Shown here piece by piece: positions 9,401 through 19,381 of a DNA stretch of 64,000 nucleotides. A model generated the notes under the pieces. That model made no database searches. It was not told the origin of the DNA and worked only from the letters and a program-made list of their open reading frames with translations. A program made the position numbers and the translations under genes. This stretch comes from Gallionella sp. (lineage in GTDB: Bacteria > Pseudomonadota > Gammaproteobacteria > Burkholderiales > Gallionellaceae), in the NCBI GenBank assembly GCA_028689145.1, contig JAQTWT010000012.1, positions 1 to 64,000 of the forward strand. Reading direction: 5' to 3'. Numbering within the stretch: position 1 is the stretch's first letter; every line of letters starts with the position of its first letter.

Positions 9401-10855
9401 ATGAGCCTTACTGCTGAACAAACAACGAAACGCAACAAGGAATTGATCGAGGAAGTCCTCAGCGTCTATCCCGAGAAAACCGCCAAGCGGCGCGCCAAGC
9501 ACCTCAGCGTGCACGAAGAAGGCAAATCCGATTGCGGCGTGAAATCCAACATCAAATCGCTGCCCGGCGTGATGACCGTGCGCGGTTGCGCTTACGCCGG
9601 TTCCAAGGGCGTGGTGTGGGGTCCGATCAAGGACATGATCCACATCTCCCACGGCCCGGTCGGCTGCGGCCAATATTCCTGGGCTACCCGCCGCAACTAC
9701 TACATCGGTACCACCGGCATCGACAGCTTCGGCACCATGCAGTTCACCTCCGACTTTCAGGAAAAGGACATCGTGTTCGGCGGCGACAAGAAGCTGGAAA
9801 AACTGATCGATGAAGTCGAGGCGCTGTTCCCGCTGAACAAGGGTATCTCGATCCAGTCGGAATGCCCGATCGGTCTGATCGGCGACGATATCGAAGCGGT
9901 ATCGAAGAAAAAATCCAAGGAGCTGGAAGGCAAGACCATCGTGCCGGTGCGCTGCGAGGGCTTCCGCGGCGTATCGCAATCGCTCGGCCACCACATCGCC
10001 AACGACATGATCCGCGACTGGGTATTCGACAAGACCGACCCAAACAAGAATGCATTCGAGTCCACACCTTACGACGTGGCGATCATCGGCGACTACAACA
10101 TCGGCGGCGATGCCTGGTCTTCGCGCATCCTGCTGGAAGAGATGGGCCTGCGCGTGATCGCCCAGTGGTCCGGCGACGGCACCATCGCCGAAATCGAGAA
10201 CACGCCCCGAGCCAAGCTGAACGTGCTGCACTGCTACCGCTCGATGAACTATATCTCGCGCCACATGGAAGAAAAGTACGGCACGCCGTGGGTCGAGTAC
10301 AACTTCTTCGGCCCGTCCAAGATCGAAGCCAGCTTGCGCGAAATCGCCAGCCACTTCGACGACAAGATCAAGGAAGGTGCCGAGCGCGTCATCGCCAAGT
10401 ACCGTCCGCTGGTGGATGCGGTGATCGCCCGCTTCAAACCGCGCCTCGAAGGCAAAAAGGTAATGCTGTATGTCGGCGGCCTGCGTCCGCGCCACGTGAT
10501 CGGCGCGTATGAAGACCTCGGCATGGAAGTGGTCGGCACCGGCTACGAATTCGCCCACAACGACGACTACCAGCGCACCACCGACTACATCAAGGATTCC
10601 ACGCTGGTGTACGACGACGTGACCGGTTACGAATTCGAGAAGTTCGTGGACAAGATCAAACCCGATCTGGTCGGTTCCGGCATCAAGGAAAAGTACGTGT
10701 TCCAGAAGATGGGCGTACCGTTCCGCCAGATGCACAGCTGGGACTACTCCGGCCCGTACCACGGCTACGACGGCTTTGCCATCTTCGCCCGCGATATGGA
10801 TATGGCCATCAACAGCCCGGTATGGAGCCTGACCAAGGCACCCTGGACGAAATAA
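9401..10855 (+). CDS. nifD: Nitrogenase MoFe protein alpha chain NifD
   Basis: 484 residues. P-cluster ligands are C63 (RGCAYAG), C89 (GPVGCGQYS) and C155 (SECPIGL). FeMo-cofactor ligands are C278 (LHCYRSMNY) and H445 ([12 protein letters not shown]). All five match the Azotobacter vinelandii protein with a shift of about one to three residues. The sequence is of the Mo type rather than the shorter VnfD or AnfD type, and it is followed at once by nifK with no vnfG/anfG gene. A GGAGG lies 8 bp before the start. It works as an alpha2-beta2 tetramer with NifK in the cytoplasm. Confidence 0.99.
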   Translation: MSLTAEQTTKRNKELIEEVLSVYPEKTAKRRAKHLSVHEEGKSDCGVKSNIKSLPGVMTVRGCAYAGSKGVVWGPIKDMIHISHGPVGCGQYSWATRRNYYIGTTGIDSFGTMQFTSDFQEKDIVFGGDKKLEKLIDEVEALFPLNKGISIQSECPIGLIGDDIEAVSKKKSKELEGKTIVPVRCEGFRGVSQSLGHHIANDMIRDWVFDKTDPNKNAFESTPYDVAIIGDYNIGGDAWSSRILLEEMGLRVIAQWSGDGTIAEIENTPRAKLNVLHCYRSMNYISRHMEEKYGTPWVEYNFFGPSKIEASLREIASHFDDKIKEGAERVIAKYRPLVDAVIARFKPRLEGKKVMLYVGGLRPRHVIGAYEDLGMEVVGTGYEFAHNDDYQRTTDYIKDSTLVYDDVTGYEFEKFVDKIKPDLVGSGIKEKYVFQKMGVPFRQMHSWDYSGPYHGYDGFAIFARDMDMAINSPVWSLTKAPWTK

Positions 10856-10882
10856 TCCGTAACAAATTGATAGGAGACTGCC

Positions 10883-12427
10883 ATGTCACAAGATGCTGAA
10901 AATGTAATAGATCACGAGCTGCTGTTCCGTCAGCCGGAATACACCGCGATGTTCGAGAACAAGCAAAAAAACTTCGAGTACAAGCACTCGGAACAAAAGA
11001 TCATCGAGATCCGCGAGTGGACCAAGACCAAGGAATATCAGGACAAGAACTTTGAGCGCACCGCCCTGACCGTCAATCCGGCCAAGGCTTGCCAGCCGCT
11101 GGGCGCGGTGTTCGCCGCCGTCGGGTTCCACAAGACCCTGCCATTCGTGCACGGCTCGCAAGGTTGCGTCGCCTACTACCGCTCGCACTTCTCGCGCCAC
11201 TTCAAGGAACCGACCTCCTGCGTCTCTTCCTCGATGACCGAAGACGCGGCGGTATTCGGCGGTCTGAATAATATGGTTGACGGGCTGGCCAACGCCTACG
11301 CGATGTACAAACCGGAAATGATCGCCGTCTCCACCACCTGCATGGCCGAGGTGATCGGCGACGATCTGGACAGTTTCATCAAGACCGCCAAGAGCAAGGG
11401 CAGCATCCCCGAAGACTTCGACGTGCCGTTCGCCCACACTCCGGCTTTCGTCGGCAGCCATGTCACCGGCTACGACAACGCGATGAAAGGCATCGTCGAA
11501 CATTTCTGGGGCAAGGCGGGCGAACGCAAGCCTGTTACCGGCAAGATCAACTTCATCGGCGGCTTCGACGGCTACACCACCGGCAACCTGCGCGAGATCA
11601 AGCGTTTGCTCGGGCTGATGGGCGCGGATTACACCATCCTCGGCGACACCTCGGACATCTGGGACACCCCGACTGACGGCGAATACCGCATGTACGACGG
11701 CGGCACCACCAAGGAAGAAATGAAGGCTGCGTACAACGCTTCCGCCACGATTTCCTTCCAGGAATTCTGCACCGAAAAAACGCTCAAGTACATCGCGACC
11801 AAGGGACAAGAAGTTGTCGCGCTGAATCACCCGGTCGGCGTGACCGGCACCGACAAGTTCCTGATGGAAGTGTCGCGCCTCACCGGCAAGCCGATTCCCG
11901 AAGCGCTGACCAAGGAACGCGGCCGTCTGGTGGATGCCATCGCCGATTCGCAAGCCATCCTGCACGGCAAAAAGTTCGCGTTGTACGGCGATCCGGATCT
12001 GATGCTGGGACTGACCCAGTTCCTGCTGGAACTGGGTGCGGAACCGACCACAGTGTTGTCCACCAACGGTGACGATACTTGGGCCGCCAAGGTGCAGGCG
12101 CTGTTCGATGCCAGCCCGTTCGGCAAGAACTGCAAGGTCTATCCGAAGAAGGATATGTGGCATCTGCGCTCGCTGCTGTATACCGAGCCGGTGGACTACC
12201 TGATCGGCAATACCCACGGCAAGTATCTGGAACGCGATTGCAACGTGCCGCTGATCCGCCTCGGCTTCCCGATCTTCGACCGTCACCACTACCACCGCTT
12301 CCCGATCTGGGGCTACGAAGGCGGGCTGCGCGTGCTGGTGATGATCCTCGACGAGATATTCGAGCGTATGGATCAAAGCACCATCATCACCGGCAAGACC
12401 GACATCAGCTACGACATCGTGCGTTAA
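10883..12427 (+). CDS. nifK: Nitrogenase MoFe protein beta chain NifK
   Basis: 514 residues. The P-cluster cysteines fall at C70 ([10 protein letters not shown]), C95 ([10 protein letters not shown]) and C153 ([13 protein letters not shown]), the same numbers as in A. vinelandii NifK. It lies 27 bp after nifD and has AGGAGA before the ATG, so it shares the nifH operon. The length and the long N-terminal extension before C70 fit Mo-type NifK. Confidence 0.99.
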   Translation: MSQDAENVIDHELLFRQPEYTAMFENKQKNFEYKHSEQKIIEIREWTKTKEYQDKNFERTALTVNPAKACQPLGAVFAAVGFHKTLPFVHGSQGCVAYYRSHFSRHFKEPTSCVSSSMTEDAAVFGGLNNMVDGLANAYAMYKPEMIAVSTTCMAEVIGDDLDSFIKTAKSKGSIPEDFDVPFAHTPAFVGSHVTGYDNAMKGIVEHFWGKAGERKPVTGKINFIGGFDGYTTGNLREIKRLLGLMGADYTILGDTSDIWDTPTDGEYRMYDGGTTKEEMKAAYNASATISFQEFCTEKTLKYIATKGQEVVALNHPVGVTGTDKFLMEVSRLTGKPIPEALTKERGRLVDAIADSQAILHGKKFALYGDPDLMLGLTQFLLELGAEPTTVLSTNGDDTWAAKVQALFDASPFGKNCKVYPKKDMWHLRSLLYTEPVDYLIGNTHGKYLERDCNVPLIRLGFPIFDRHHYHRFPIWGYEGGLRVLVMILDEIFERMDQSTIITGKTDISYDIVR

Positions 12428-12508
12428 CTGAGGGGAAGAGAGAAGCGTGATGGGTAAAACCGGAACGCTTCTCCCGTTAGCCTCGACCATATGACCAAAG
12501 AAACCAAC

Positions 12509-12592
12509 GTAGGATGGGTGAAGCGCAGCGCAACCCATCATTGCCGCACCCCATTAAACCCGATGGGTTGCGCTGCGCTTCACCCATCCTAC
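12509..12592. repeat. Perfect 31-bp inverted repeat after nifK
   Basis: Arms 12509-12539 and 12562-12592 are perfectly complementary (starting GTAGGATGGGTGAAGCG) with a 22-nt loop. It belongs to the group of hairpins in this window whose outer ends read GTAGG...CCTAC. It sits between nifK and the ferredoxin gene inside the presumed operon. Confidence 0.9.
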
Positions 12593-12627
12593 GAAGCTCC
12601 TTCCACAATCCGTTATCAAGGAACATC

Positions 12628-12975
12628 ATGGCCAACATTACCTTCAGCTCACCAAAACTGAAAAAAGACATCACGGTGTACGCCACCGCAGGCGATACCA
12701 ATACCCTGCTCAGCGTCGCCAAAGAAAACAAAATACCGCTGGATTTCGAATGCGAAAACGGTGAATGCGGCTCCTGCGCGATCCAAGTCAGCGTGCTGGG
12801 AAACAAGCAACCGCTCGGCGTGAGCCTGACCGAAAAAGAAAAGACCGCGCTGAAGCTGGCCGGCAAGATCACCAAGGAACAGATCGAAGCCGCCGAGAAC
12901 GGCGACGTGCCGCCGCCTTGGCGTCTGGCCTGCCAGTTCATCGTGAGGAATGAAGATATTCTGGTGAAGTTTTAA
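12628..12975 (+). CDS. Nif-linked 2Fe-2S ferredoxin
   Basis: 115 residues from ATG 12628, with AAGGA 6 bp upstream. Cysteines at 42, 47, 50 and 102 (ECENGECGSC, then LACQF) form the plant-type 2Fe-2S pattern C-x4-C-x2-C plus a distant C. The position after nifHDK suggests an electron carrier to NifH or a role in cofactor synthesis, as proposed for FdxD-like nif ferredoxins; assignment to that exact family is not certain. A hairpin repeat separates it from nifK. Confidence 0.9.
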   Translation: MANITFSSPKLKKDITVYATAGDTNTLLSVAKENKIPLDFECENGECGSCAIQVSVLGNKQPLGVSLTEKEKTALKLAGKITKEQIEAAENGDVPPPWRLACQFIVRNEDILVKF

Positions 12976-12976
12976 T

Positions 12977-13072
12977 ATCCCCTCTCCCTTGCAGGGAGAT
13001 AACCAGCGACTCGCACGCTTGCGGGCAAAGTCGCTGGTTAATCCTAACCTTCCCCCTGCAAGGGGGAAGGAA
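12977..13072. repeat. Intergenic repeat cluster (AGTCGCTGGTTA family and CCCCCTGCAAGGGGG hairpin)
   Basis: Holds the inverted pair AACCAGCGACT...AGTCGCTGGTT followed by the hairpin CCCCCTGCAAGGGGG. The AGTCGCTGGTTA block recurs near 24460 and 35190, and the CCCCCTGCAAGGGGG hairpin near 24480 and 34335. Non-coding, dispersed. Confidence 0.75.
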
Positions 13073-13099
13073 TTAGTGTAGCCGGAATGACGAAACCCA

Positions 13100-13522
13100 A
13101 TGACCACCATCACCTTCTACGAAAAACCCGGTTGCGGCAACAACACCAAACAAAAAGCGTTGCTGGCCGCCGCCGGACATGAAGTCATCGCGCGCGACCT
13201 GCTGTCCGAAGCATGGACACCACAACGCCTGCTCGCCTTCTTCGGGGAGCGCCCTGTCGCGGAATGGTTTAACCGCGCCGCCCCGCGCGTCAAGTCCGGC
13301 GAGATTGTCCCGGAACAACAGAATGCCCTCACTGCGCTGCAACTCATGCTGCAAGACCCGCTGCTAATCCGCCGCCCGCTGATCGAAGCAGATGGCCGCA
13401 AAGAGGTAGGTTTCGATCAGGAAAAAATACACGCATGGCTCGGTCTGGCAATCTCCTCCGCCGATCTGGAAAGCTGCCCAAACCAACACCGCAATACCCC
13501 TTGCCCCGCGCCCGGCAACTAA
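13100..13522 (+). CDS. ArsC-like nitrogenase-associated protein (NifO-like)
   Basis: 140 residues. The start (MTTITFYEKPGCGNNTKQK) and the IRRPLIE-type block near residue 95 are typical of the ArsC/Spx-like thioredoxin-fold family, here the nitrogenase-associated branch that includes A. vinelandii NifO. True arsenate reductases use the N-terminal CxxxxxR pattern; here it reads CGNNTKQK, so arsenate reduction is not implied. It follows the nif ferredoxin and is probably in the nifH operon. The last 25 residues look loosely conserved. Two decayed copies of its 3' part are found at 19258-19374 and 23064-23160. Confidence 0.85.
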   Translation: MTTITFYEKPGCGNNTKQKALLAAAGHEVIARDLLSEAWTPQRLLAFFGERPVAEWFNRAAPRVKSGEIVPEQQNALTALQLMLQDPLLIRRPLIEADGRKEVGFDQEKIHAWLGLAISSADLESCPNQHRNTPCPAPGN

Positions 13523-13648
13523 CCTTACGCAGCAATATAAACCGCCACTAATTCGGGCATGGTTTGTCAATCTGCATTGATATTCACGAGTATTCGGCTG
13601 TTATCCGCAAATCGTTCGGCTAGAGCAGACAACTATCGCGTAGAACGC

Positions 13649-15103
13649 TTAGCGCCCCAGCAGCTTGAGATACACGGCGCGATAAGCTTCCGCGCTGGCC
13701 TCCCAGCTGAAGTCTTTGGCCATGCAGTTTTTACGCAAAACTTTCCACTGGCGTTGATCGTGGTATAGATCAACCGCCCTCCGGATCGTGACAAACAGGT
13801 TTTCGGCAGTCATACCTTTGAACACGAAACCGCTTGCGGTGCGATCCCTGAGGGTTTCCGCCGTGCAGTCCACCACCGAATCGGCCAACCCGCCGGTGGA
13901 GTGAACAATCGGCGGCGTACCATAGCGTTGGCTGTACAACTGATTCAGGCCGCACGGCTCGAAGCGCGACGGCATGATGAACATATCCGCTCCGGCTTCG
14001 ATCTGGTGTGCCAGTGCCTCGTTGAAGCCGATATTCACGCCGACTTTGCCCGGATATCGATAGGATAATTCAATCGCGGCCTGCTGCATTTGCGCTTCGC
14101 CGCTGCCGAGCATGGCCAACTGCACCGGCAACCCGATCAGGCGCGGCGCGATCTCCAGCAACAAGTCCAGACCTTTCTGGTGGGTAAAACGGCTGATTAC
14201 ACCGAGCAGCGGCACATCCGGCACAATATCCAACCCCAGCCTGCATTGCAGATATTCCTTGTCGGCCGCCTTACCGGCCATGCGTGCCGCGCTGAATTTC
14301 TTGACCAGATGCTTATCTGTTGCGGAATTCCATTCATCGGTATCGATGCCGTTCAGAATGCCGGTAAGATCGCCACTGCGTTGTGATAGCAACCCCTGCA
14401 TACCGAAGCCAAGTTCCGCGCGCTGAATTTCTTTCGCATAGTTAGGGCTAACGGTGGTGATATGGTCGGCGTAATACAGACCCGCCTTGAGAAACGACAA
14501 ATAACCGTGAAACTCTACGCCATTAATGCCGAAACAGGATGGCGGCAAGCCCAGTTCCTGCACCGTTTCCGGAGCGAAATTGCCCTGAAATGCCATATTG
14601 TGGATGGTGATAACACTAGGCACCGCACCCGGCTCAAAATGCAGATAGGCTGGAGTCAGACCGGTTTGCCAGTCGTTGCAATGCACCAGATCGGGATGCC
14701 AGTTGAGCGGTGATGCGCTGCCGCCCAACACCGCGGCAATTTTGGACAACAAGCCGAAGCGTAGCGGATTGTCGCTCCAGTCTTGCCCACCCGCATCCTG
14801 ATAAGGACCTCCGTCGCGCTGGTACAACTCGGGACAGTCCAGCACCAGCAGCGGCACACCGTTCGGCATCACGCCGGACAGCAGCCGGGCGGATGGGAAA
14901 TCCGGCAGCTTATCGAATTCCGCAACAGCTTCGTGCTGCGCCAGCTGCGCGATGACTTGCCGGTATCCCGGCACCAGCACGCGCACGTCCACACCGATGG
15001 CGCACAAGGCGGCGGGCAACGCGCCGCTGACATCGCCCAAACCACCGGTCTTGACCAGCGGCGCAACTTCGGAAGTCGCAAACAGTACTTTTAATCCGGC
15101 CAT
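13649..15103 (-). CDS. glgA: Glycogen synthase (ADP-glucose type)
   Basis: 484 residues from ATG 15103 (AGGA just upstream); upstream in-frame starts at 15130 and 15172 would run into ribF. It transfers glucose from ADP-glucose to alpha-1,4-glucan. The KTGGLGDVSGALP motif near the N-terminus binds ADP-glucose, and the C-terminal GT-B half carries SRFTHQKGLDLL and PSRFEPCGLNQLYS, the usual GT5 sites. The length matches E. coli GlgA (477). No other glycogen gene is nearby. It lies 19 bp after ribF on the same strand. Confidence 0.96.
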   Translation of the reverse strand: MAGLKVLFATSEVAPLVKTGGLGDVSGALPAALCAIGVDVRVLVPGYRQVIAQLAQHEAVAEFDKLPDFPSARLLSGVMPNGVPLLVLDCPELYQRDGGPYQDAGGQDWSDNPLRFGLLSKIAAVLGGSASPLNWHPDLVHCNDWQTGLTPAYLHFEPGAVPSVITIHNMAFQGNFAPETVQELGLPPSCFGINGVEFHGYLSFLKAGLYYADHITTVSPNYAKEIQRAELGFGMQGLLSQRSGDLTGILNGIDTDEWNSATDKHLVKKFSAARMAGKAADKEYLQCRLGLDIVPDVPLLGVISRFTHQKGLDLLLEIAPRLIGLPVQLAMLGSGEAQMQQAAIELSYRYPGKVGVNIGFNEALAHQIEAGADMFIMPSRFEPCGLNQLYSQRYGTPPIVHSTGGLADSVVDCTAETLRDRTASGFVFKGMTAENLFVTIRRAVDLYHDQRQWKVLRKNCMAKDFSWEASAEAYRAVYLKLLGR

Positions 15104-15122
15104 TTTTTCCTGCTTCAAATCG

Positions 15123-16055
15123 TTAGCCATGCAGCATAAACCATTGTTTGGCGTGCTCCACATCCAGCGCAATCTGGCGCGTCAGTGTTTCCACATCCGG
15201 GTATTTTTCTTCGTCGCGCAGTTTGTGCAAAAAATCCAGACGCATGTGTTTGTTGTAAATATCACGCGAAAAATCGAATACGTGAACTTCCAATACCGCC
15301 TTGCCGTCCTGCCTCACCGTCGGGCGCACGCCGAGGCTTGCCACTCCCTGCATAGGTGCCAGTCCGTCACCATGCACGCGCACCACGAAAATGCCGGACA
15401 GCGGCGGACGGTTGTGTTTCAGTTGGATGTTGGCGGTGGGAAATCCGATCTTTTTGCCCAGCCCGTCGCCATGTTCGACACGACCGCTGATGCTGTAAGG
15501 CCGCCCGAGATAGCGATGCGCCATGTGCATATCGCCCGCGGCAAGCGCGGCACGCACCGCCGTACTGGAAATTCGCACATCGCTATGCAGCACACTGCGC
15601 ATTGATTGCACCGCGAACCCCCGCTGCAAACCGATTTTCTCCATCAGCGCAAAATCGCCGGCGCGCCCGCTGCCGAAGCGGAAGTCGTCGCCGATCAACA
15701 CAAATTTTGCCGACAACTTTTCATGCAGCGCGTGAATAAAATCCGCCGCGCCCATCTGGGCAAATTGCGCGTTAAAACGGCACACATGCACGCGATCAAT
15801 ATTCATGGACGCAAACAGTTCCAGCTTTTCGCGCAGATTGGTCAGGCGTGCCGGAGCCTGTTGCGGTGTAAAAAATTCGCGCGGATGAGGCTCGAAAATT
15901 ACGACAGCCGTTGATAGCCCGCGTGCTTGCGCCGTTGCGCGCAATTCGTTGAGCAATGCCTGATGCCCCGCATGCACCCCGTCGAAATTACCGATGGTGA
16001 GTGCAACAGGCCGAGTATCGGGGGAATAGAGTCCGCGTAGAATTTGCATGGGCAT
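15123..16055 (-). CDS. ribF: Bifunctional riboflavin kinase / FAD synthetase
   Basis: 310 residues. The N-terminal nucleotidyltransferase has GNFDGVHAGHQALL, and the central GDDFRFG block is typical of the FAD synthetase half. The C-terminal flavokinase half has GRVEHGDGLGKKIGFPTANI. It turns riboflavin into FMN and FAD. Start codons at 16055 and 16049 are both possible. The 210 bp between it and the chemoreceptor gene hold nothing I can identify. Confidence 0.96.
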   Translation of the reverse strand: MPMQILRGLYSPDTRPVALTIGNFDGVHAGHQALLNELRATAQARGLSTAVVIFEPHPREFFTPQQAPARLTNLREKLELFASMNIDRVHVCRFNAQFAQMGAADFIHALHEKLSAKFVLIGDDFRFGSGRAGDFALMEKIGLQRGFAVQSMRSVLHSDVRISSTAVRAALAAGDMHMAHRYLGRPYSISGRVEHGDGLGKKIGFPTANIQLKHNRPPLSGIFVVRVHGDGLAPMQGVASLGVRPTVRQDGKAVLEVHVFDFSRDIYNKHMRLDFLHKLRDEEKYPDVETLTRQIALDVEHAKQWFMLHG

Positions 16056-16265
16056 GAATTATACCCGAGGGACGTTAAACTATTTACAAGATCAGAAGCC
16101 CGCTACAGCGCGCTCAGATAAAAAACTTGCATATTCAAAAATAACCTGCTTACGGTGCAACAAGCCATAACAACAGGATAGTGACCCGGTACGCCACTCG
16201 CGCACCAAGTCACCCTCAACCATGAATGAATAAATTACATCGCATTTCTACAGCACTCGCCCGGT

Positions 16266-18332
16266 TCAGCCTATCGCGCACTTGGTGAGCGGATAGCCCG
16301 CCTTCTTCAGTTCAACCGCCGCCTTTGCCAACTCTTCGGCCACCGCCTTGGTGTCGATTGCGGCCTGCGCGTTGCTATCCACCAGCTTGCTGATGCTATC
16401 CAGACTGCCGGACATGCTGACCCCCGCTTCGGATTGCTCCTTGGAGGCCGACGCGATGTTTTCGATACGCTGCGAAACGCTGGCGGTGGCTCCCATAATT
16501 TCCTTCAGGCCGTCACCGTTCTTGCGGATCAGTTCAATGCTGGTTCCGACATCGGACACCGCCTCGTGCATGGCTTTCACCGCCGCATCCGAGATGGCGC
16601 TGATCTCGCCGATGGTACGCGAGATATCCTTGGTGCTGGCGGACGTGCGTTCGGCAAGCTTGCGCACCTCGTCCGCGACCACGGCGAAACCGCGTCCCTG
16701 CTCGCCGGCACGCGCCGCTTCGATGGCCGCATTCAGCGCCAGCAGGTTGGTCTGCTCGGCAATCTCCTTGATGGTATTGGAAATCATGCCGATGTTCTCG
16801 ATCGCCCCCCCCAAGTCGGAGATAGTCCGGCTGGTATTCTGCACGGTATCCGCCACTTTGCTGGTCGCCGCGATACTGAGTTCCATATAGCGGTTGTTTT
16901 CATCGACCACCTGCTGCATCGCCCGCGCATCGCCGAGCGAATCCCCGGCCATATCGGCAACCTCCGCAACCGACTTGCTGAAACCTTCCATCGTGCCGAC
17001 GATCTGCTGGATATGCTGGTGTTCATTCGCCGCATTGTCCGCCACGCCCGATACCCGGTTGCCCATATCCGCGATGCGCTTCTGCATATGACCGACCGGC
17101 GTAACCACTTCGTCGACGATGGTGCGCAAATACGACTGCATGGTTTGCACGCCGCACAACAGCACACCCAGTTCATCGCGTCCGGTAATATCGATCTCTT
17201 CGTTCATATCGCCCTGCATCAGCTTCTCAAACTCGCGCTGCGCAACATCAGCCGGCTTGGCGACATATTTATTGACCAGAAAGGCAAGATAGAAGAACAG
17301 GAATACCTGCAAGGCAATTTGACCAATCAATGTACGTCTTTCAAGCGTGGCAATTGAATCGAATTGCGGAGTCACATCGATTTCCAGCTCCGACACACCG
17401 AGCACAGTTCCTTCCGCTACCTGATGGCATCCGGTGCAATCCGTACCGTGAAAATCTTTGCTCGCCAGATAGGGAGTCACAACATGAACATGCGTACCGT
17501 CCTCATTAAAGGACACAACCTGCTTTTTGGTCTCTAGCACCTGCCGCTGCACATCGTTGGCGATATGTTCTTCGGGCAAGCCCGGCCCGTACAGATCATC
17601 AACCGGTTTTGCACGCACCAGCTGCGCATTCCTGACCCCCTCTGACATGCTAACTTTCTTTATCAGCAATTTGCGCAAATCGGTATTACCAATCTGCCCC
17701 GCCACCATCAACATATTGGCGCTGTCGATAATTTCATCCGACAGTTTTTGTGCATCGCGAACCGCCGTTGATTTGGCATCTTCCTTCATGTGCTGAAATA
17801 CCGAATACTGCCCGAACCCCAGAGCGGCGAGCAAGGTAACCTGAATCGCAAACTGCAATTTGCGCGACAGCGACCAGTTGCCGAATTTAAAGCGCTCAAA
17901 TCGCGAAACAATCTGCATACCGCTCTGGTTCAGTTGGCGATACAACGTCTCTGCGCCGGCGACTTGCTGGCGGGTCGGTGCCCTGCGCACCGACGAATAG
18001 CCGATCATCTGTCCGCCCTCGAAAATCGGGGCAACCGTCGCACGCACCCAGTAATGATCCCCGTTTTTGCAGCGGTTCTTGACCGTACCGCGCCACGGGC
18101 GGCGTTCCTTGAGCGTATCCCAAAGCCATTTAAAGGCCTGCGGCGGCATATCCGGATGACGCACGATGTTGTGATTCGTACCGATCAACTCCTCGCGGCT
18201 GTACCCGGATATATCAACAAAAGCATCGTTGGCGTAGGTGATGATACCTTTGGTATCGGTACGCGAAATCAGCACCGTATTTGGCGGAAACGGCACTTCC
18301 TTTTGTGAAACATGGGCATTCCTGTTCTGCAT
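16266..18332 (-). CDS. Aer-like chemoreceptor with PAS domain and periplasmic c-type haem motif
   Basis: 688 residues. An N-terminal cytoplasmic PAS domain (about 15-125) resembles the FAD-binding PAS of Aer ([20 protein letters not shown]). A membrane segment lies at about 165-185. A periplasmic region of about 150 residues contains [12 protein letters not shown], a CxxCH haem c motif, and a second segment lies near 325-345. HAMP and the MCP signalling domain follow, with the [21 protein letters not shown] tip. It could sense redox or a ligand through both PAS and haem. The start at 18332 has GGGAGAGAG upstream. It stands alone, and no che genes are beside it. Confidence 0.9.
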   Translation of the reverse strand: MQNRNAHVSQKEVPFPPNTVLISRTDTKGIITYANDAFVDISGYSREELIGTNHNIVRHPDMPPQAFKWLWDTLKERRPWRGTVKNRCKNGDHYWVRATVAPIFEGGQMIGYSSVRRAPTRQQVAGAETLYRQLNQSGMQIVSRFERFKFGNWSLSRKLQFAIQVTLLAALGFGQYSVFQHMKEDAKSTAVRDAQKLSDEIIDSANMLMVAGQIGNTDLRKLLIKKVSMSEGVRNAQLVRAKPVDDLYGPGLPEEHIANDVQRQVLETKKQVVSFNEDGTHVHVVTPYLASKDFHGTDCTGCHQVAEGTVLGVSELEIDVTPQFDSIATLERRTLIGQIALQVFLFFYLAFLVNKYVAKPADVAQREFEKLMQGDMNEEIDITGRDELGVLLCGVQTMQSYLRTIVDEVVTPVGHMQKRIADMGNRVSGVADNAANEHQHIQQIVGTMEGFSKSVAEVADMAGDSLGDARAMQQVVDENNRYMELSIAATSKVADTVQNTSRTISDLGGAIENIGMISNTIKEIAEQTNLLALNAAIEAARAGEQGRGFAVVADEVRKLAERTSASTKDISRTIGEISAISDAAVKAMHEAVSDVGTSIELIRKNGDGLKEIMGATASVSQRIENIASASKEQSEAGVSMSGSLDSISKLVDSNAQAAIDTKAVAEELAKAAVELKKAGYPLTKCAIG

Positions 18333-18715
18333 GACTCTCTCTCCCGATCTATAGCTTTTTTAGTTATATGTCCGTGTTGCCGGCATAAATTAAATATGCA
18401 TCAACCCGTCAACCAGAATAGCAAAGTCATTATCAGGTCCGGTGTCAAATTGACCCTGCCCTGCATGCTGCCCCTCATGGCACGCGCATTATGCGACATC
18501 TTTCAACTGTGCCGCAAACTGGTTTTTCCCGGCCGTTTTATTACCACCATAGAATTACCGGCCCCATCGCTAAAAACATTCATTTTCTGAAAAATAATGA
18601 ATCAAACCAAGGCAGCAATAGCCAAGTGCGTTGCCGCACAGATTAACCGGTGAAACCTGCCAACAATACCGGCACTAAAACACCGGTAGCGCTGTTTAAT
18701 CAGCGCCAATACCAG
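18333..18715. other. 383-bp intergenic stretch without recognisable features
   Basis: Divergent region between the chemoreceptor and the small exported protein. AT-rich parts probably hold both promoters, but I see no confident -35/-10 pair, hairpin or repeat. Confidence 0.4.
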
Positions 18716-19156
18716 ATGAAGAAACTGATATTACTGCTACTGCTGGTTAGCGATATTGCATTTGCGGTGCCGAGTCATTTTTCGATTGTTATAGGTTCGG
18801 CTCTGGTATGCACAGATCAGGTGACTGCCGAATATTTCAATGATTATATGGCGACATATTTCGGCAAACCCGCCTTCACTGAGGGAGGTGCCAACTGGTG
18901 GAAAGTTGATCAAAAATTACTGAATGCCGACGCGCAATATATTTTTGTCGGGGAAAGCCGGGATTTTATCGGTGCCACATTCAAAGATGATCCGGAGCAA
19001 TTAATAATAAAAGTAAGAGGCTATACGGGCATGAACTACAAGCCGGTAGGTATTGAAAAATGGGTTACGCCGAGCGGTGGAGTCCTCATCAGATATTATG
19101 ACAAAACCACACCCAGCAAGATGTATTGTATTGGCACACCGCACACACCCAATTAA
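18716..19156 (+). CDS. Small exported protein of unknown function
   Basis: 146 residues from ATG 18716; the in-frame start at 18650 would bury the signal peptide. Residues 1-17 (MKKLILLLLLVSDIAFA) form a clear Sec signal ending in AFA, so the mature protein is probably periplasmic. Two cysteines (near residues 33 and 138) could form a disulfide. I do not recognise the family. The ribosome site is weak. The remnant of an ArsC-like nif gene follows. Confidence 0.65.
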   Translation: MKKLILLLLLVSDIAFAVPSHFSIVIGSALVCTDQVTAEYFNDYMATYFGKPAFTEGGANWWKVDQKLLNADAQYIFVGESRDFIGATFKDDPEQLIIKVRGYTGMNYKPVGIEKWVTPSGGVLIRYYDKTTPSKMYCIGTPHTPN

Positions 19157-19257
19157 CTGTTGCACCCATCTGCCTAGCAAGCAAAGTCATCAGGTTGCCA
19201 CGATTGAACAGGCTGGGATAACACGCCTCATTGTTTGAAAATCACCGTTACGCCCAA

Positions 19258-19374
19258 CCCTTGCTGATCCTATGCCTGCGAATGGAGGCCGATGACCGCA
19301 AACAGATTGGATTCGATCAGGAAAAAATACACGCATGGCCCGGGCTGGCATCCGGACTAGTATCCGGAACATAA
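19258..19374 (+). pseudogene. Remnant of the ArsC-like nitrogenase-associated gene (copy 2)
   Basis: Translates to PLLI..., EADDRKQIGFDQEKIHAW and PGLA, aligning without gaps to the C-terminal third of the gene at 13100-13522 and ending at its own stop (19372-19374). A 28-bp block inside it is identical to the intact gene. Upstream the frame closes at 19219-19221, so only the tail survives. Confidence 0.85.
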
Positions 19375-19381
19375 CGCCAGA

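Noticed and set aside
9401-12427. Possible alternative (V or Fe-only) nitrogenase
   Set aside because: No vnfG/anfG between the alpha and beta genes, and chain lengths and ligands fit the Mo type.
9296-12541. Long minus-strand frames across nifD and nifK
   Set aside because: Shadows of conserved nif genes.
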